In this document: positions 26,069-35,132 of the stretch, piece after piece
Layout of the letters: each line of letters opens with the position of its first letter
Numbering within the stretch: the stretch's first letter is position 1
Assembly: GCF_014645795.1 (NCBI RefSeq)
Contig: NZ_BMMK01000013.1
Coordinates: 1-64,000 of the forward strand
Length of the DNA: 64,000 nt
Reading direction: 5' to 3'
Source of the DNA: Longimycelium tulufanense
GTDB taxonomy: Bacteria; Actinomycetota; Actinomycetes; Mycobacteriales; Pseudonocardiaceae
Program-made: the position numbers and the translations under genes
Notes under the pieces: model-generated
What the model saw: only the letters and a program-made list of their open reading frames with translations
Databases searched by the model: none
Told to the model about the DNA's origin: nothing

Positions 26069-26829
26069 GCACCGCGTTCACCACCGAGTCGGGCTCGCTC
26101 CGCGTCGAGCGGCTGCGGTTGCTGATCCAGCCCGCGGCGGTGCTGGTGCTCGTCGTCGGTGTGCTCGCGTGGGTGTTCAGCCTCGACCTGGATGACATCG
26201 AGCAGCGCAGCATCAACGCGCGCACGATCGCCCTGCTGACGTGGGAACACGTACAGATCACCTTCGTCGTGACCGCGATCGTGGTCGTGGTCGCTGTTCC
26301 GTTGGGTGTCGTGCTGACGCGACGGTGGGCCAAGCCCGCCGCACCGGCTGTGTTGGCGGTGGCCAATATTGGGCAGGCGGCGCCGTCGGTCGGCCTGCTG
26401 GTGCTGTTTTTCTTGTTCACCAAGCAGACGGGCTTCTGGACCGCGGTGTTGCCGACCGCGTTCTATGCGCTGCTTCCCGTGCTGCGCAACACGATGGTCG
26501 GCCTGGGGCAGGTTGACCGCTCGCTCGTCGAGGCGGGCAGGGGCATCGGTATGTCCGCTTCGTCGGTGCTGCGGCGCATCGAACTTCCGTTGGCGGTGCC
26601 GTACATCCTCGCTGGGCTGCGCACCGCTCTCGTCCTCGCGGTCGGTGTCGCCACCCTTGCTGTGCTGGTCAACGGCGGTGGTCTGGGCGTGCTCATCGAC
26701 ACCGGGTACAAGCTGCGCCGTACCCCGGTCCTCGTCGTCGGCGCCGTACTGTCGGTAGCGCTCGCCCTGCTCGTGGACTGGCTCGGTGCGATGGCGGAAC
26801 AGTTGCTCGGGCCGAGGGGGCTGCGATGA
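26065..26829 (+). CDS. Osmoprotectant ABC transporter permease (OpuCD-like)
   Basis: 254 residues with an N-terminal hydrophobic segment, five more helices and the EAA-type loop QVDRSLVEAGRGIGMSASSVL. GTGA overlap with the ATPase and ATGA overlap with the binding-protein gene. It is the partner of the 24183 permease; the two differ enough to form an asymmetric pore, as in OpuB/OpuC systems. Confidence 0.9.
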   Translation: MSTAFTTESGSLRVERLRLLIQPAAVLVLVVGVLAWVFSLDLDDIEQRSINARTIALLTWEHVQITFVVTAIVVVVAVPLGVVLTRRWAKPAAPAVLAVANIGQAAPSVGLLVLFFLFTKQTGFWTAVLPTAFYALLPVLRNTMVGLGQVDRSLVEAGRGIGMSASSVLRRIELPLAVPYILAGLRTALVLAVGVATLAVLVNGGGLGVLIDTGYKLRRTPVLVVGAVLSVALALLVDWLGAMAEQLLGPRGLR

Positions 26830-27818
26830 GGCGGCCATGGTGGATGGTGCGGGGCGCCACCCTGGGGGTTGTTGGGGCGTTGCTGTCGGCACTGTCGGCC
26901 TGTGGGCTCAGCGCCGGTTCGTCGGTGCCGCTGGACGTCGAGCCCGCGAGTATCCAGCCGGTCCCATCCCTGCGGGGCGTCGAGCTGACGGTCGGTTCGA
27001 AGGACTTCAGCGAGCAGATCATCCTCGGCTACATCGCGGAGTTCGCGTTGAAGGCGGCTGGCGCCAAGGTCCGCGACCTCACCAACATCACCGGTTCCAA
27101 CAGCGGGCGGGATGCGTTGCTGGCGGGCCAGGTCGACGTGATGTGGGAGTACACCGGCACCGGGTGGATCAACTACCTGGGCCACACCAAGCCGATTCCC
27201 GACGAGCGGCGGCAGTTCGAGGCGGTGCGTCAGGAGGATGCCGAACGCAACGGCGTCACCTGGACCAACCTGACCCAGCTCGACAACACCTATGCGCTTG
27301 CCGTCAACCAGCAGGTGGCCGAACGGTACGGGGTCCGGACGATGTCCGATGTGGCACGTCTGGCCAAGACGGATCCTGCGGCGGCGACCTTCTGCGTCGA
27401 CACCGAGTTCGCCAACCGTGACGACGGTTTTCCCGGGGTGCAGAAGGCGTACGGGTTCGACGTCCCGCCGCAGAACATCAAGGTGCTCGCGATCGGTGCC
27501 GTCTACCAGGCCACCAAGGACGCCGGCACCTGCAACTTCGGCGAGGTGTTCACCACCGACGGTCGAATCCTGGCGTTGAACCTGCGGGTGCTGGACGACG
27601 ACAAGCGCTTCTTCCCCCGCTACAACGCCGCGCTGACGATGCGGTCGGAGCTGGCACGGAAGTATCCGGACATCGCCAAGGTGCTGGAACCGGTGTCGAA
27701 GCGGATCACCAGCGAGACGATGATGCGGCTCAACGCCCGGGTGGACGTCGACGGTGCCGACCCGGCCGACGTCGCTCGCGACTGGCTCGTCCGGGAGGGC
27801 TTCGTTCGTAAGCCCTAG
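26826..27818 (+). CDS. Osmoprotectant-binding lipoprotein (OpuBC/ProX-like)
   Basis: 330 residues. The signal peptide ends in the lipobox LSAC (Cys26), so the protein is lipid-anchored outside the membrane. The mature part starts VELTVGSKDFSEQIILGYI and has NSGRDALLAGQVDVMWEYTGT, typical of glycine-betaine/choline-type binding proteins of the OpuAC fold. Aromatic residues W and Y in that motif can form the cage for a quaternary amine. It is the last gene of the five-gene operon. Confidence 0.9.
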   Translation: MRRPWWMVRGATLGVVGALLSALSACGLSAGSSVPLDVEPASIQPVPSLRGVELTVGSKDFSEQIILGYIAEFALKAAGAKVRDLTNITGSNSGRDALLAGQVDVMWEYTGTGWINYLGHTKPIPDERRQFEAVRQEDAERNGVTWTNLTQLDNTYALAVNQQVAERYGVRTMSDVARLAKTDPAAATFCVDTEFANRDDGFPGVQKAYGFDVPPQNIKVLAIGAVYQATKDAGTCNFGEVFTTDGRILALNLRVLDDDKRFFPRYNAALTMRSELARKYPDIAKVLEPVSKRITSETMMRLNARVDVDGADPADVARDWLVREGFVRKP

Positions 27819-27959
27819 TGAGCCACCGCTCAGCGGGTGGGCGTTCGTCGTGTCTCTCCCTATGGCGAGCGCCCACCCGCTTCTTCCCCGACGGGGCCTT
27901 CCGTCTCGCCCACTCGCACCGGCTGGTGGGGTGCCGGGAGCGGTGGCACCCTGCGGAAC

Positions 27960-28547
27960 GTGCCAACGTACGAGGGGCCGCTGGGCTGGGTGGCCGCCAA
28001 GGTCATGGTCAGGATGAACGCGGCGGCCGAGACCGAAGCGGTCCTCGAGCTGGCCCCCGACCCCGCCGCCGACGTCCTGGTGATCGGGTTCGGCCCCGGC
28101 CTGGGCGTGGCGCTGCTGGCCGAGCGACTGCCCCGCGGGCACGTGTCCGGTGTGGACCCGTCCACCGTGATGCTGCGCGAGGCCACCCGCCGCAACCGGC
28201 CGGCCATCCGGCACGGCCGGGTCGAGCTGCGATCGGGCTCGACAGCGGCCCTGCCATACCCCGACCAGGCATTCGACGCCGCGCTCACGGTCAACACCAT
28301 CCAGCTTTGGCAGCCTTTCGACCGCAGCGTCGCCGAGGTCGCCCGGGTTCTGCGGCCCGGTGCCCGGCTGGTCTCGGTCACCCACGACTGGGCGATCCGG
28401 CGCCGCACCGGAATGGACGTCGAAAAGTGGGCCGCCCACACCACGGAGACCTTCGCCAGGCATGGGTTCGTCGACGTCCGCCACTGGCGCGCCCGGGCCG
28501 AAAGGGGCCGCTCGGTGGCCTTGGTCGCGCGGCGGAACCAAGACTGA
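27960..28547 (+). CDS. Class I SAM-dependent methyltransferase
   Basis: The 195-residue protein has motif I VLVIGFGPGLGVALLA, an acidic residue after beta-2 (VSGVDPS), and YPDQAFDAALTVNTIQLW, the UbiE/Methyltransf_11 pattern. GTG 27960 gives the compact family N-terminus VPTYEGPLGWVAAKVM; a longer frame to 27837 adds low-complexity sequence. It lies 142 nt after the betaine operon. Substrate unknown. Confidence 0.82.
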   Translation: MPTYEGPLGWVAAKVMVRMNAAAETEAVLELAPDPAADVLVIGFGPGLGVALLAERLPRGHVSGVDPSTVMLREATRRNRPAIRHGRVELRSGSTAALPYPDQAFDAALTVNTIQLWQPFDRSVAEVARVLRPGARLVSVTHDWAIRRRTGMDVEKWAAHTTETFARHGFVDVRHWRARAERGRSVALVARRNQD

Positions 28548-28775
28548 GATTCGCCGGAGCGCGGCCCACCACGGGCCTGGTCACGTGCCCACCGGTTCGC
28601 CGTGGACAGCCGACCCTGCCAGTGCGTTGTGACTCGCGTTTTCCCAGCTCAGTAGCCCTGACGCGAGGCGTCGGCCCCCAGGGAGGGTAAATTCGGGGAC
28701 TGCGCCCAGCACGGTTTGTGGAGCTCCGACCTCGCACCGAGAGTGGCCGCGGACTTCTTGGCCGCGTCCGATCGG

Positions 28776-29216
28776 CTACTCAACACCGAGGTGACGGAGA
28801 AGGCTCTGCTCGACCCGCGTCAGCTCCGCGTCCACCGAGCGCTGGACCGCACGACGGCGCGCGGTCGGCATGCGTTCCGCGGCCCGGACCGCGGCGGCCA
28901 GGTCCGCCAGCCGCCGCTCGGCGTCGTCGGCGAAGCGCTGCTTCTCCGCGTCGTCGTGCCGGGCGCGCAGCTCGGCCAGGGTGTTCGCCACGCCGGCGAT
29001 CCGCGCGTGCAGCGCGCCACCCTTCCCGGAGAAGGCCGGCAACGAATCCACCGGGACGCCCAGCCGCCGTGCCCGCGCACGGTCGTAGCCCTCCCGGGCC
29101 ACCGCGGCCGCGCGGAGCGCGAAGGGCGCCAACGCCGGCCCCAGCACCTTGGCCAGCCCGAGCAGGTGCTTCACCCGACCGGGAGTGAGCTTCGGCAACC
29201 GCCTGCCACGCGCCAT
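28776..29216 (-). CDS. DUF6474-like uncharacterised protein
   Basis: 146 residues starting at ATG 29216 with a basic stretch (MARGRRLPKLTPGRVKHLLG), then a hydrophobic helix VLGPALAPFALRAAAVAREG and RARRLGVPVDSL, which I associate with the actinobacterial DUF6474 family. The C-terminal half is a long charged helix and may be a coiled coil. No signal peptide. It is divergent from the nuclease gene. About 230 nt between 28548 and 28775 hold nothing I can identify. Confidence 0.65.
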   Translation of the reverse strand: MARGRRLPKLTPGRVKHLLGLAKVLGPALAPFALRAAAVAREGYDRARARRLGVPVDSLPAFSGKGGALHARIAGVANTLAELRARHDDAEKQRFADDAERRLADLAAAVRAAERMPTARRRAVQRSVDAELTRVEQSLLRHLGVE

Positions 29217-29335
29217 GCCCCACCTCCGCGCCCAGACTAGGACCCCGACCGCCCCGACCAGCACCGGCACGCCGCCTCGAGATCCACCAGACCGGCCTAC
29301 CCCGAACGTCGTAGGCAGCACTTAGGCTCGTACGC

Positions 29336-30973
29336 ATGAGCTCTACGGTGCTGCTCGATGCCGGCGTGGTCTCCCGCTGCCGGCGTCGCGTGCACCTCGA
29401 GCACGACCCCACCATGGCCGACGTCCCCAAGGCGCCCCCGGACCCCACCGCCGAGCAACGCAAGGCCGACGCCGCCGCCCACCGCCGCGCCATCGCGGAC
29501 CGGATGGCCCGGCTCGTCGGGCCGGACTGGACCGAGATCCCGCGAAACGCCCCCGCGGCCGACCGGGAGCGCGCCACGCTCGCCGTGGTGCGGGCTGGCG
29601 CTCGCTTCGTCTGGGCGCCGCAGCTGCCCACCGACCCCACGGGAGGCCGCCGCGGCTCGGTCGACCTGCTGGTCCGGGTCGGCGAGGGCTACGTCCCGAT
29701 ACTGGTCGTCCGGCACAAGGTCACCGACCCGGGCAGCGGCGCCCGCACCAGCCCGCTGTCCGAGCCCTTCCCCGACGGTGCGCGCACCGACCCGCTGCGC
29801 AAGGGCCGGGCCCAGCCCCGCGACCAGCTCCGGCTCGCGCACGCCGTGCGCATGCTGCAGGCCGCCGGCCTGATGGCGCTCGGCCGCGCCACCGGCGGCG
29901 TGGTCGGGCTGGACGCCGACGTCGTCTTCTGGCACGACCTGGAGGCCCCGACCTGGCCCGGCGGCCGCACCGCGCTGCAGGAGTACGACTCCCGGTTCGC
30001 CGACCGGCTCGCCGTGGCCGCGGCCGCCGCCGCCGGGGCCGAGCCGCTGGCCCGCCCGTCCCGCATCGTCGAGTGCCGCACCTGCCCGTGGTGGCCGATC
30101 TGTGAGACGGCACTGCGCGGGGCCCGCGACGTCAGCCTGGTGCTGCGGGGCGAGGACGCCGTCGCGCTGCGCGCGGCGGGCATCGACACCGTCGACAAGC
30201 TCGCGGAGCTGGACCCGACCACCGAGCCACCCGTGCCCATGGTCGGCATGCCCTACCCGGACGCGGTGCTGCTCGCCCGGGCGTGGCTGCACGACCGCTC
30301 GCTGGTCCGCCGCAGCCGCTCCGTCGAGGTGCCGCGGGCGGACGTTGAGGTCGACGTCGACATGGAGAGCTTCGGCGACTCCGGCGCCTACATGTGGGGC
30401 TGCTGGCTGTCCGGCGCCGACATCGGTGAGCCCGCCGGCTACCGGGCCTTCGTCACCTGGGACCCGCTGCCCACCGACGACGAGGCGCGTTCCTTCGGCG
30501 AGTTCTGGACCTGGTTGACCTCGGTGCGGTTGCGGGCGCGCGCCCGCGGCCTGACCTTCCGCGCCTACTGCTACAACGAGCTGGCCGAGAACCGTTGGCT
30601 GCTGGCCTCCGCGGAGCGCTTCGCCGGTAAGCCGGGCATCCCCGACGTGACGACCGTGCAGGAGTTCATCAGCTCGACGCAGTGGTTCGACCTGTTCGGC
30701 GTCGTGCGGGAGCAGTTCCTGTGCGCGCACGGCAGGGGCCTGAAGACGATCGCCCCGGCGGCGGGATTCACCTACCGCGACCCGGAGGCCGGCGGCGAGA
30801 ACTCCATGCGCTGGTACCGGGCCGCGGCCGGGATGGACGGCGAGCCACCGGACGAGAGCCAGCGTGCCCGGCTCCTGCGGTACAACGAGGACGACGTCCG
30901 AGCCACCTACACGCTGCGCAACTGGATCACGGACGGCGGCGCGGAGCGCATTCCCTACGTCGGCGACCTCTGA
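29336..30973 (+). CDS. TM0106-family RecB-like putative nuclease
   Basis: 545 residues. The N-terminal half is a PD-(D/E)XK RecB-like domain, with VDLLVRVGEGYVPILVVRHKV as the probable active-site region, and it ends in CRTCPWWPIC, the Cys cluster that binds an iron-sulfur centre in this family. The C-terminal half has an RNase-H-like exonuclease fold beginning VDVDMESFGDSGAYMWG with DEDD-type acidic residues and ending YNEDDVRATYTLRNW. It probably processes nucleic acids, but its role is not established. Confidence 0.88.
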   Translation: MSSTVLLDAGVVSRCRRRVHLEHDPTMADVPKAPPDPTAEQRKADAAAHRRAIADRMARLVGPDWTEIPRNAPAADRERATLAVVRAGARFVWAPQLPTDPTGGRRGSVDLLVRVGEGYVPILVVRHKVTDPGSGARTSPLSEPFPDGARTDPLRKGRAQPRDQLRLAHAVRMLQAAGLMALGRATGGVVGLDADVVFWHDLEAPTWPGGRTALQEYDSRFADRLAVAAAAAAGAEPLARPSRIVECRTCPWWPICETALRGARDVSLVLRGEDAVALRAAGIDTVDKLAELDPTTEPPVPMVGMPYPDAVLLARAWLHDRSLVRRSRSVEVPRADVEVDVDMESFGDSGAYMWGCWLSGADIGEPAGYRAFVTWDPLPTDDEARSFGEFWTWLTSVRLRARARGLTFRAYCYNELAENRWLLASAERFAGKPGIPDVTTVQEFISSTQWFDLFGVVREQFLCAHGRGLKTIAPAAGFTYRDPEAGGENSMRWYRAAAGMDGEPPDESQRARLLRYNEDDVRATYTLRNWITDGGAERIPYVGDL

Positions 30974-31001
30974 CGCTGTTCGGCAAGGCTGCTGAACTAT
31001 G

Positions 31002-31037
31002 GCGAAGGCCGCCCACCCGGTGGTGGGCGGCCTTCGC
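31002..31037. terminator. Bidirectional terminator
   Basis: GCGAAGGCCGCCCACC and GGTGGGCGGCCTTCGC pair perfectly over 16 bp around the loop CGGT. It lies between convergent stops at 30973 and 31057. Confidence 0.85.
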
Positions 31038-31056
31038 GGACCCTCGGCGGTTCCGG

Positions 31057-31815
31057 CTAGCGGGGCGCCATGCGCAGGGCGCCGTCCATGCGGATGACTT
31101 CGCCGTTGAGGTAGTCGTGCTCCACGATCGAGACGGCGAGCTGGGCGTACTCGTCCGGGCGGGCGAGCCGCTTCGGGAACGGAACCCCGGCGGCCAGGCC
31201 GGCACGGAACTCGTCGCTGACGGTGGCGAGCATCGGGGTGTCGACGATGCCCGGCGCGATGGTCATCACCCGGATGCCCACCGAGGACAGGTCGCGGGCG
31301 GCCGGCACGGTCAGCGCGGCCACCCCGCCCTTGGACGCCGAGTAGGCGATCTGCCCGATCTGGCCCTCGAAGGCCGCCACCGAGGCGGTGTTGATGACCA
31401 CGCCGCGCTGGTCGTCGACCAGCGGCTCGGTCTTGGCGACGGCCTCGGCGGCCAGCCGCAGCACGTTGAACGTGCCGATTAGGTTGATCTCGACGACCTT
31501 GCGGAACAGCTCCAGGTCGTGCGGGCCCTGCTTGCCGAGCACCCGGCCGGCCCAGCCGACCCCGGCGCAGTTGACCACGATCCGCAGCGGCACGCCCGAG
31601 CCGGCCGCCTGGTCGACCGCGGCCTGGACCTGCTCGGGGTCGGTGACGTCGGCGGCCACGTAGGTGACGCCCTCCACCTGCTCGGCCTTCTCGATGGCCG
31701 GTGCCAGGTCGAGGGCGAAGACCCGGCCGCCCCTGGCGGCCAGTGCCCGGGCGGTGGCTCCACCCAGCCCGGACGCACCACCGGTGACGATCGCCGCGGT
31801 GTCCGTGATCTGCAT
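31057..31815 (-). CDS. SDR, 3-hydroxyacyl-CoA dehydrogenase type II-like
   Basis: 252 residues of classical short-chain dehydrogenase: cofactor motif TGGASGLGGATARAL, NCAGVGWAGRVL, catalytic Ser in NTASVAAFEG and YSASKGG (Tyr and Lys). The short insertions and the ending YLNGEVIRMDGALRMAPR match the HSD17B10/FabG-like 3-hydroxyacyl-CoA dehydrogenases of fatty-acid breakdown. ATG 31815 follows GAGAGGGGAG. Confidence 0.9.
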   Translation of the reverse strand: MQITDTAAIVTGGASGLGGATARALAARGGRVFALDLAPAIEKAEQVEGVTYVAADVTDPEQVQAAVDQAAGSGVPLRIVVNCAGVGWAGRVLGKQGPHDLELFRKVVEINLIGTFNVLRLAAEAVAKTEPLVDDQRGVVINTASVAAFEGQIGQIAYSASKGGVAALTVPAARDLSSVGIRVMTIAPGIVDTPMLATVSDEFRAGLAAGVPFPKRLARPDEYAQLAVSIVEHDYLNGEVIRMDGALRMAPR

Positions 31816-31891
31816 CTGCTCCCCTCTCCGTCGAGGAAGCCGGTGCGTGGCGCGCCCACCCGAGGTCACGCCGCCGGCTCGGGGGCCGAGG

Positions 31892-32002
31892 CTAATGCGT
31901 GGGGCGTGCCCGCCGCCCCGTGGTGTGAAGGAGAACAACCAGCGGCAGCGTTCCGGCCAGGACCAGCACGACGAACAGCAGCGCGATTCCCATCAGCTCC
32001 AT
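31892..32002 (-). CDS. Possible 36-residue single-pass membrane peptide
   Basis: ATG 32002 opens a short frame that is one hydrophobic helix (MGIALLFVVLVLAGTLPLVV) with a basic tail GRRARPTH, so the C-terminus would be cytoplasmic or in the membrane interface. The frame extends upstream to 32122 with hydrophilic sequence. Real small membrane proteins look like this, but there is no strong ribosome site. Confidence 0.35.
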   Translation of the reverse strand: MELMGIALLFVVLVLAGTLPLVVLLHTTGRRARPTH

Positions 32003-32511
32003 GTGCACCAGGTTCGTCGTCGGCACCCGCCGCGCGCGTCGGCCGCGGGAACCGTTCGGTCGTGGCACCTGGGCCGGACGCGGGTCGTCCTCCGGGAGGA
32101 GCGTGGGCACCCGGTAACCCACCCACGAGCGGACCGACCGGGTAGATCACCCGCAGGGGAGTGGCGCTCGGGAGCGTTGAGGTGGATCTCGGCCGTTGCG
32201 AGCGGGCTCAAAGGTGAGTTGGACCGAGAGTGCGGGTGTCGCGGGAGCGAAGCCAACTGTTCCCCGCTGCGGAGCCAGGTGTCCTGTTCCTGACGCTCTG
32301 ATTTGCGTCGCAGCGAAGCCCAGTACTCACGAATCGGCTGCTGCATGGCGCCGCACCGGCGGCAGGGCGCCCCCAACCGGGCCATCGGCGGCAGGGACGA
32401 GGACTATGCGCCCCGGACGAGGATGACGACGTCCTCGAGGCGTGGCGTGATTGTCCGCAGTGCGGAGTGTGGTGTTCGCCCGTGTACCGCGTGACCGGCA
32501 CACGTGGGGAG
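32003..32511. other. Unassigned stretch
   Basis: About 500 nt between the small membrane peptide and the aldo/keto reductase gene. A short plus-strand segment near 32415-32500 reads as a Cys-containing peptide (DCPQCGVWC), perhaps a zinc-ribbon relic, but there is no start and no clear family. Otherwise I see nothing. Confidence 0.3.
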
Positions 32512-33474
32512 TCAGCGGCGTCCGGGCGGGCAGATCTCGTCGATGTCGGCGAGATCGTCTTCCGTCGGGCTCCAGTGGCTTGCGGCAGCGTTCGCGCGGA
32601 CCTGCTCCGGTGTTGTCGCACCCGCGATCACCGTGCCCACGGCCGGCTGTCTCGCCAGCCACGCGATCGCCACATCCAACATGGTCAGCCCGCGCTCAGC
32701 CGCGAACATCCGGAGCTGCTCGATGCGGTCCCACGGCGCGTCGGCGAGCAGTCGCTCCCGCCCGGCGAGCCGGGATCCCGGCGGCGGCGCGGCGTCCCGG
32801 TGGTACTTCCCGGTGAGCAACCCGTTGGCCAACGGGAAGTAGGGCACCAGCCCGAGGCCGAACCGCAGGCACGCCGGAATCACCTCCCGTTCGGCCTCCC
32901 GCTCCAGCAGCGAGTAGTGGTTCTGCGCCGAAATCGGCGCCGTGACCTCGCTCGTCTCCGCGCTCCACGCCGCATCCGCGATCTGCCAGCCCGCCAGGTT
33001 GCAGTGCCCGACGTAGCGGATCTTGCCCTCGGTGACCAGGTCGTCGAGCACCGCGAACGTCTCCTGCAGCGGCGTGTGCGGGTCCGGCCGGTGTAGCTGG
33101 TACAGATCGATCCAGTCGGTGCCCAGCCGGCGCAACGACGACTCCACCGCGCGCCTGATGTACCGGCGGGAAGCCCGCGCGCCGAAGTCCGGGCCGTTGG
33201 CGCCCTGCATGTCCATGCCGAACTTCGTGGCGATGACCGCGTACTCCCGCCGGCCGGACAGCGCCTGGCCCAGCAGTTCCTCGCTGCGCCCGCGCGGGGC
33301 GCCGTAGACGTCGGCGACGTCGAAGAACGTCACCCCGGACTCCAGCGCGGCGTCGACCACCGCGCGCGTCCCGGCCAGCGACTCGGTCGCGGTCCCCGGC
33401 CGACCGAGGTTGTTGCAGCCGAGGCCGACCGCGCTGACCACCAGACCCGAAGCACCCAGGCGTCGCAGCTCCAC
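32512..33474 (-). CDS. Aldo/keto reductase
   Basis: About 320 residues with the AKR barrel and complete catalytic tetrad: Asp and Tyr in FFDVADVYG, Lys in VIATKFGMD, His in LYQLHRPD. The C-terminal NADPH-binding part is PAVGTVIAGATTPEQVRANA. It resembles AKR11/13-type members. I choose GTG 33474 (MELRRLGASGL); GTG 33480 is also possible. It is divergent from the UDP-sugar dehydrogenase gene. Confidence 0.9.
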   Translation of the reverse strand: MELRRLGASGLVVSAVGLGCNNLGRPGTATESLAGTRAVVDAALESGVTFFDVADVYGAPRGRSEELLGQALSGRREYAVIATKFGMDMQGANGPDFGARASRRYIRRAVESSLRRLGTDWIDLYQLHRPDPHTPLQETFAVLDDLVTEGKIRYVGHCNLAGWQIADAAWSAETSEVTAPISAQNHYSLLEREAEREVIPACLRFGLGLVPYFPLANGLLTGKYHRDAAPPPGSRLAGRERLLADAPWDRIEQLRMFAAERGLTMLDVAIAWLARQPAVGTVIAGATTPEQVRANAAASHWSPTEDDLADIDEICPPGRR

Positions 33475-33641
33475 GAGCACCAGACCCTACGTCGATGATC
33501 AGCCCCGAGTCACCAGCCAACTGCCCGTGGTGACCACGGGACAACACCTTGTGAGCCATGGTTCACCGCGCGGTCGCGGTCCGGCCACCTCGCCCTGTCA
33601 GCCTCCCGGGTGATGGCCGTCGACCGTCAGGGGTGGTGCCG

Positions 33642-34931
33642 GTGTTCGCACGGCGGATCGCGGTGGTGGGTGCGGGGTACGTGGGCCTGACGACGGCGGC
33701 CTGCCTCGCCTCGCTTGGCCACCGGGTGTGCTGCGCCGACGTGGAGGTGGCCAAGGTCGAGCGGCTGCGCCGCGGCGAGGTGGGCATCCTCGAGCCGGAG
33801 CTGCCCGATCTGGTGACGGAGGGGCTGGCCGCGGGCCGGCTGTCCTTCGTCGTGGGCGCCCGGCGCGCGGTCGGCGACGCCGAGGTGGTGTTCCTCTGCC
33901 TCCCGACACCCATGGGCGAGGACGGTTCCGCCGACCTGGCCGCCGTGGAGTCGGTCATCGCCGAGACGCGGGAACTGCTGCCCACCGGCTGCGTCGTGGT
34001 CACCAAGTCGACCGTCCCGGTCGGTACCGCACACCGGCTGGCGGAACTGCTCGGGCGTCACGACGTCGCGGTGGTGTCCAATCCCGAGTTCCTGCGCGAG
34101 GGTTCGGCGGTCACGGACTTCCTCAACCCGGACCGCGTCGTGGTGGGCTCGGACGCGCAGGACGCAGCCGAGCGGGTGGCTGCCCTGTACGCGCGGCTGG
34201 GTGCGCCGACGGTGCTGACCGACGCGGCCAGTGCGGAGATGGTGAAGTACGCCGCGAACTGCTTCCTGGCCATGAAACTGTCCTATGTGAACGCCGTGGC
34301 GGAGCTGTGCGAGCGGCTCGGGGCGAACGTCACCGACGTGACCGAGGGAATCGGCTACGACCGTCGGATCGGCCAGGCGTTCCTCCAGCCCGGACCGGGG
34401 TGGGGCGGCTCCTGCCTGCCCAAGGACACCGCGGCCCTGGCGCGGGTCGCGGCGGCCGTCGGGCTGGACTTTCCACTGCTGCAGGCGACCATCGACACCA
34501 ACCACCACCAGCGGTCGCGGACAGTCGCCAAGGTGCGGATGGCGGTAGGCGGGTCACTGGCGGGCGCCCGCATCGGGTTACTCGGCCTCACCTTCAAGGC
34601 CGGCACCGACGACCTGCGGGACTCACCCGCGCTGGCGGTCGCCGGGGCGCTGGCCGCCGAGGGCGCGGAGCTGACCGGCCACGACCCGGCCGTCCGGGTG
34701 GTGTCCGGTCCGCTGACCGTGGTGGACGACCCGTACGCCGTGGCCAAGGACGCGGACGCGCTGGTGTTGCTGACCGAGTGGCCGGAGTTCCGGGCCCTGG
34801 ACTGGACGATGGTCGCCGAGCTGCTCAACGGCAAGGTCGTCATCGACACGCGCAACCATCTCGACCCGGACGTCCTCTCCCGGGCTGGGCTGACATGGCA
34901 CGGGGTCGGGCGTCCCTCCGTGGCTTGCTGA
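33642..34931 (+). CDS. ugd: UDP-glucose 6-dehydrogenase
   Basis: 429 residues of the UDP-glucose/GDP-mannose dehydrogenase family. It has the NAD motif IAVVGAGYVGLTTAACLA, KSTVPVGTA, the central helix region SAEMVKYAANCFLAMKLS and the catalytic Cys in GWGGSCLPKD. It oxidises a nucleotide sugar at C6 to the uronate. GTG 33642 follows AGGGG at about 7-9 nt; longer in-frame starts add an Arg/Pro-rich extension. UDP-glucuronate would feed envelope polysaccharides; no glycan gene is adjacent. Confidence 0.9.
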   Translation: MFARRIAVVGAGYVGLTTAACLASLGHRVCCADVEVAKVERLRRGEVGILEPELPDLVTEGLAAGRLSFVVGARRAVGDAEVVFLCLPTPMGEDGSADLAAVESVIAETRELLPTGCVVVTKSTVPVGTAHRLAELLGRHDVAVVSNPEFLREGSAVTDFLNPDRVVVGSDAQDAAERVAALYARLGAPTVLTDAASAEMVKYAANCFLAMKLSYVNAVAELCERLGANVTDVTEGIGYDRRIGQAFLQPGPGWGGSCLPKDTAALARVAAAVGLDFPLLQATIDTNHHQRSRTVAKVRMAVGGSLAGARIGLLGLTFKAGTDDLRDSPALAVAGALAAEGAELTGHDPAVRVVSGPLTVVDDPYAVAKDADALVLLTEWPEFRALDWTMVAELLNGKVVIDTRNHLDPDVLSRAGLTWHGVGRPSVAC

Positions 34932-35132
34932 GCACGGTGATCTCCTGAGACACCGGTCCGTCGGGGTGTGGCGGCCGCCCGGCCGCGGCACACGAGCGCC
35001 GGTCACGTCCACGCTTCGACGCGGCGGGAACAGACTGCAACAGGGGTGACACTGGTCTCAGGTCGGGGCCCGTACCTGCGTCACCTCGGGCGTTGGTCGT
35101 TAGCGGTCTTAACCAACTGGAGTGCGTTGCTT

